From NCBI GenBank assembly GCA_035937795.1, contig DASZHO010000200.1, forward strand, positions 12,334-76,333: 64,000 bases of DNA, read 5' to 3'. The translations under genes were made by a program, and so were the position numbers. The notes beneath the pieces are model-generated. The model had not been told where the DNA came from. It saw nothing but the letters and a program-made list of their open reading frames with translations, and searched no databases. The DNA comes from JAMQPK01 sp035937795. Lineage in GTDB: Bacteria > Acidobacteriota > Vicinamibacteria > Vicinamibacterales > JAMQPK01. Positions 61,998 to 64,000 of the stretch are shown one piece after another; position 1 is the first letter of the stretch; each line of letters opens with the position of its first letter.

Positions 61998-63059
61998 ATG
62001 GCGCTTGGTAGGCGCATCCGCATGCATCCGACAACCCCCCACAGACTGCAAGCGGCCGGCGTGCCTCGAGACGGCGCAGCTCCGCTGATTGGCTCGAGCT
62101 TCGTGATGCGCACGGTTCGCGAGCGCATCGAGCGGGTGGCGCAAACCGATTTCACGATCCTCATCGATGGTGAATCCGGGACGGGCAAGGAGCTCGTGGC
62201 GCGGCAAATCCACGATATCAGCCCTCGGCGCGATGGCCCCTTCGTCGCGCTCAATTGCGCCGCGCTGGTCGAGTCGCTGCTCGAGGCCGAGTTGTTCGGG
62301 ATCGAAGATCGCACCGCCACAGGCGTGAGGGGCCGCAAAGGCAAGTTCGAGCATGCCGACGGCGGAACGTTGTTCCTCGACGAGGTGGGCGACCTCTCGG
62401 CCTCGGCGCAGGCGAAGCTGCTGCGAGCGTTGCAGGACCTCTCGGTGGAGCGGGTCGGCGGCCAAGGCACGCGCCGCGTTGATATCCGCGTAGTGGCGGC
62501 CACCAACAAGAGCCTGGCGTCGCTCGTGGAGGCCGGGCTGTTTCGAGCGGATCTCTACTACCGCCTGGCCGGTCTGGAGGTTCACGTGCCGCCGCTGCGG
62601 GAGCGTCGCGAAGACGTCATCGAGCTGGCCACCTATTTTCTCGAGCGGCATCGTTCGGCGCGCCATGTGGAATTGTCCCGGGCGGCGGGAGATGCGCTGC
62701 TCACCTACGACTGGCCGGGCAATGTGCGCGAGCTGGAGCGGCTGATGGAGCGCACGGTCACCCTGGCCCGGGACCAGGTGATTGCGTTGGAGGATTTGCC
62801 GCTGCGCCTGCGCGCCGGCTACGACGCGGTGCTCCTGCCGTCGATAGAAGGCGAAGACACACTGCGCAGGTGGGGTAGCCGTTACGTTCTTCTGGTGCTC
62901 GAACGCAGCGGGCGCAACAAACGCAAAGCCTGCCGCGCGCTGGGGATCAGTTATCACACACTGCAGGCCTATCTCCGATACGCGCAGCGGCATCAGGTCG
63001 TCGCACAGCTTCACGCCGGACGCGACCGGCAAGACGGACGAGCGGCAGCGGGGCAATAG
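61998..63059 (+). CDS. Sigma-54-type AAA+ regulator without GAFTGA
   Basis: The 353-residue protein (ATG 61998; ATG 62022 also possible) has no receiver domain. The AAA+ core has GESGTGKE (Walker A) and GGTLFLDEV (Walker B). Where other members show GAFTGA, here the segment reads FGIEDRTATGV, so the sigma-54 contact loop is lost. A Fis-like helix-turn-helix follows (RKACRALGISYHTLQAYL). It should bind DNA and ATP, but may not activate sigma-54; repression or sigma-70 control, as with TyrR-like variants, is possible. A longer tail follows the HTH. Confidence 0.85.
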   Translation: MALGRRIRMHPTTPHRLQAAGVPRDGAAPLIGSSFVMRTVRERIERVAQTDFTILIDGESGTGKELVARQIHDISPRRDGPFVALNCAALVESLLEAELFGIEDRTATGVRGRKGKFEHADGGTLFLDEVGDLSASAQAKLLRALQDLSVERVGGQGTRRVDIRVVAATNKSLASLVEAGLFRADLYYRLAGLEVHVPPLRERREDVIELATYFLERHRSARHVELSRAAGDALLTYDWPGNVRELERLMERTVTLARDQVIALEDLPLRLRAGYDAVLLPSIEGEDTLRRWGSRYVLLVLERSGRNKRKACRALGISYHTLQAYLRYAQRHQVVAQLHAGRDRQDGRAAAGQ

Positions 63060-63282
63060 CGTCGGGCGATGCCTGGAACTCGTCAGCCGGTGAGCCGAAG
63101 ACGAACGCGCCTGGTCCGAGGGTCGCCCGTCGCTTCAGGATCGGAGCGAGACGCTCGTTCGGATCGAACGGAATGCGACCGTTCCACGTAGCCCGTCCAG
63201 TACCGGCCGAGGAACGTGGAGACGGTCAGCTCCCGTTGCCGCTTCTGAGGTCTGTGGCGGCACGTGTGGGTCCCGCCTGCAA
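63060..63282. other. Non-coding interval
   Basis: This gap of about 220 bases lies between convergent genes. No supported frame, clear hairpin with T-run, or repeat was seen. Confidence 0.5.
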
Positions 63283-64000
63283 TCATGGGAGGACGACGAC
63301 CTGACGCTTGGCGCCGGCCGTCTCGCCATTGCTGTCGATGACCTCGAATATGACGGTCCAAATGCCCGCGCCGAAAGTCACATTGCCAGGGTTTGCATCC
63401 AAACTGGCGGACGGTGTGCCGCCTGGAAAAGTCCAGAGGTACGACACGATGGTCGCGTCAGGGGCATTGGCTGTTCCGGTTCCGGCGAAGGAGACCACCG
63501 CTCCGAGGGTCGTCACCACATCAGCACTGGGGCTTGTGATCGTTGCCGTGGGAGATTTCGGCGCATTCGCGCACACCAGGCCGACACGCCATTGGGTCTC
63601 TTCAATTGGTGACCAATTCTTGATGAAAGTGTTGTAAATGATAAAGCCACTAGTAGGATCGCGGACAGGAAAGGTGGTCATCAGGGCTATATTGGTGATT
63701 CCATCTTTGTAGTTGCCAACTTCCCAGTACGAGGAGAAGGGCCTTTGCCCGGTCGGACACCCCCAGCGAATTTGGCAGGTAGCGCCCGCCTGGCAAATCT
63801 GGTCAGGACTCTCCGTCGCGCTCCAGCCTGTTATCGCGCCGGCAGGTCCAGTCGGACCAGCGGGGCCTGTCGCTCCGATGTTGCCTTGGAACCCCTGGGG
63901 CCCAGTCAAGCCGCTTGGGCCTGGGTCGCCCTTCGGCCCCTGCGATCCAGTGCCGCCGGTCGCGCCGGTCAAGCCCAGCGGCCCTTGCGAACCGGTGGCG
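63283..64000 (-). CDS. Collagen-like repeat surface protein with PKD-like domain, partial
   Basis: The frame runs off the window edge at its N-terminus. The visible part starts in Gly-X-Y triplets such as GPKGDPGPSGLTGPQG, a bacterial collagen-like region. A ~90-residue unassigned globular segment with four Cys follows, then a PKD-like beta sandwich (ATIVSYLWTFPGG) with a final basic-hydrophobic strand. Such proteins are exported and often fibrous. The export signal and length of the collagen region are beyond the window. Confidence 0.8.
   Translation of the reverse strand, partial: ATGSQGPLGLTGATGGTGSQGPKGDPGPSGLTGPQGFQGNIGATGPAGPTGPAGAITGWSATESPDQICQAGATCQIRWGCPTGQRPFSSYWEVGNYKDGITNIALMTTFPVRDPTSGFIIYNTFIKNWSPIEETQWRVGLVCANAPKSPTATITSPSADVVTTLGAVVSFAGTGTANAPDATIVSYLWTFPGGTPSASLDANPGNVTFGAGIWTVIFEVIDSNGETAGAKRQVVVLP

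Noticed and set aside
61994..62009. Possible sigma-54 promoter at the AAA+ regulator start
   Set aside because: The -24 part (TGGCATG) is fair, but the -12 part reads TTGGT, lacking the almost invariant C; it also overlaps the predicted start codon.
63083..63361. Small minus-strand frame after the AAA+ gene
   Set aside because: Arg/Gly-rich, no motif, overlaps the end of the collagen-like gene in another frame.

Overview
The window is GC-rich bacterial chromosome with closely packed genes, frequent GTG/TTG starts and many 1-13 base gene overlaps. Gene content (diderm surface-polysaccharide machinery, DUF4398 lipoprotein, full-length LarC, NtrX-like regulator, many GT-C membrane enzymes) fits an uncultured-type Acidobacteriota, perhaps the Vicinamibacterales. 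That placement is inference; no 16S rRNA or other decisive marker is present.

Region 1 (1-39 kb) is an accessory surface-polysaccharide locus. It opens with the tail of an SGNH hydrolase, then a PA14-GT-C fusion, a Wzx-type flippase, GT4 and GT2 glycosyltransferases, a polysaccharide deacetylase and a run of polytopic GT-C-like proteins (6.2-16.7 kb). At 16.7-19.9 kb lie two fibronectin-type-III-like lipoproteins and, translationally coupled to the second, a small RHH/AT-hook-like DNA-binding protein. On the minus strand, 25.8-20.0 kb, is a tightly coupled operon: DPM1-like GT2, nucleotidyltransferase-kinase fusion (HldE domains in reversed order), GmhA-like isomerase, SDR epimerase, UDP-galactopyranose-mutase-like flavoprotein and TIM-barrel isomerase. 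It looks like a dedicated activated-heptose (or similar) sugar branch. A second PA14 membrane protein, a third lipoprotein sharing its C-terminal domain with the first, an O-antigen ligase/polymerase and an LPG_synthase_TM protein follow. A plus-strand operon (32.2-38.2 kb: GT4, methyltransferase, SDR, hexapeptide acyltransferase, GT4) runs by overlaps directly into the tRNA genes ttcA and dtd.

Region 2 (38-59 kb) is mainly housekeeping: outer-membrane protein, FAD glycerol-3-phosphate dehydrogenase, methyltransferase, dapF, DUF4398 lipoprotein, radC, larC, metG, a HupE/UreJ-like protein, three exported metallo-beta-lactamase-fold proteins, a GT2, a transposase relic, tatD, polyprenyl synthase, ligA, htrA and an NtrX-like regulator.

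Region 3 (59-64 kb) has an unusually long RNase P RNA, a nine-unit heptanucleotide array abutting a sugar epimerase, a GspH-like prepilin overlapping a PilZ gene, a bacterial enhancer-binding protein without the GAFTGA loop, and a collagen-like protein running off the window.

The most notable observations are: the shared 93-residue C-terminal lipoprotein domain; a decayed copy of part of the TIM-barrel gene that, with the intact copy, brackets the RHH-lipoprotein pair; two PA14-capped membrane proteins with the same linker; the heptose-like operon with swapped HldE domains plus a mutase; a recurrent layout in which a -10 hexamer sits 6-10 nt before the start codon (leaderless candidates); and heptanucleotide repeats placed at start codons.
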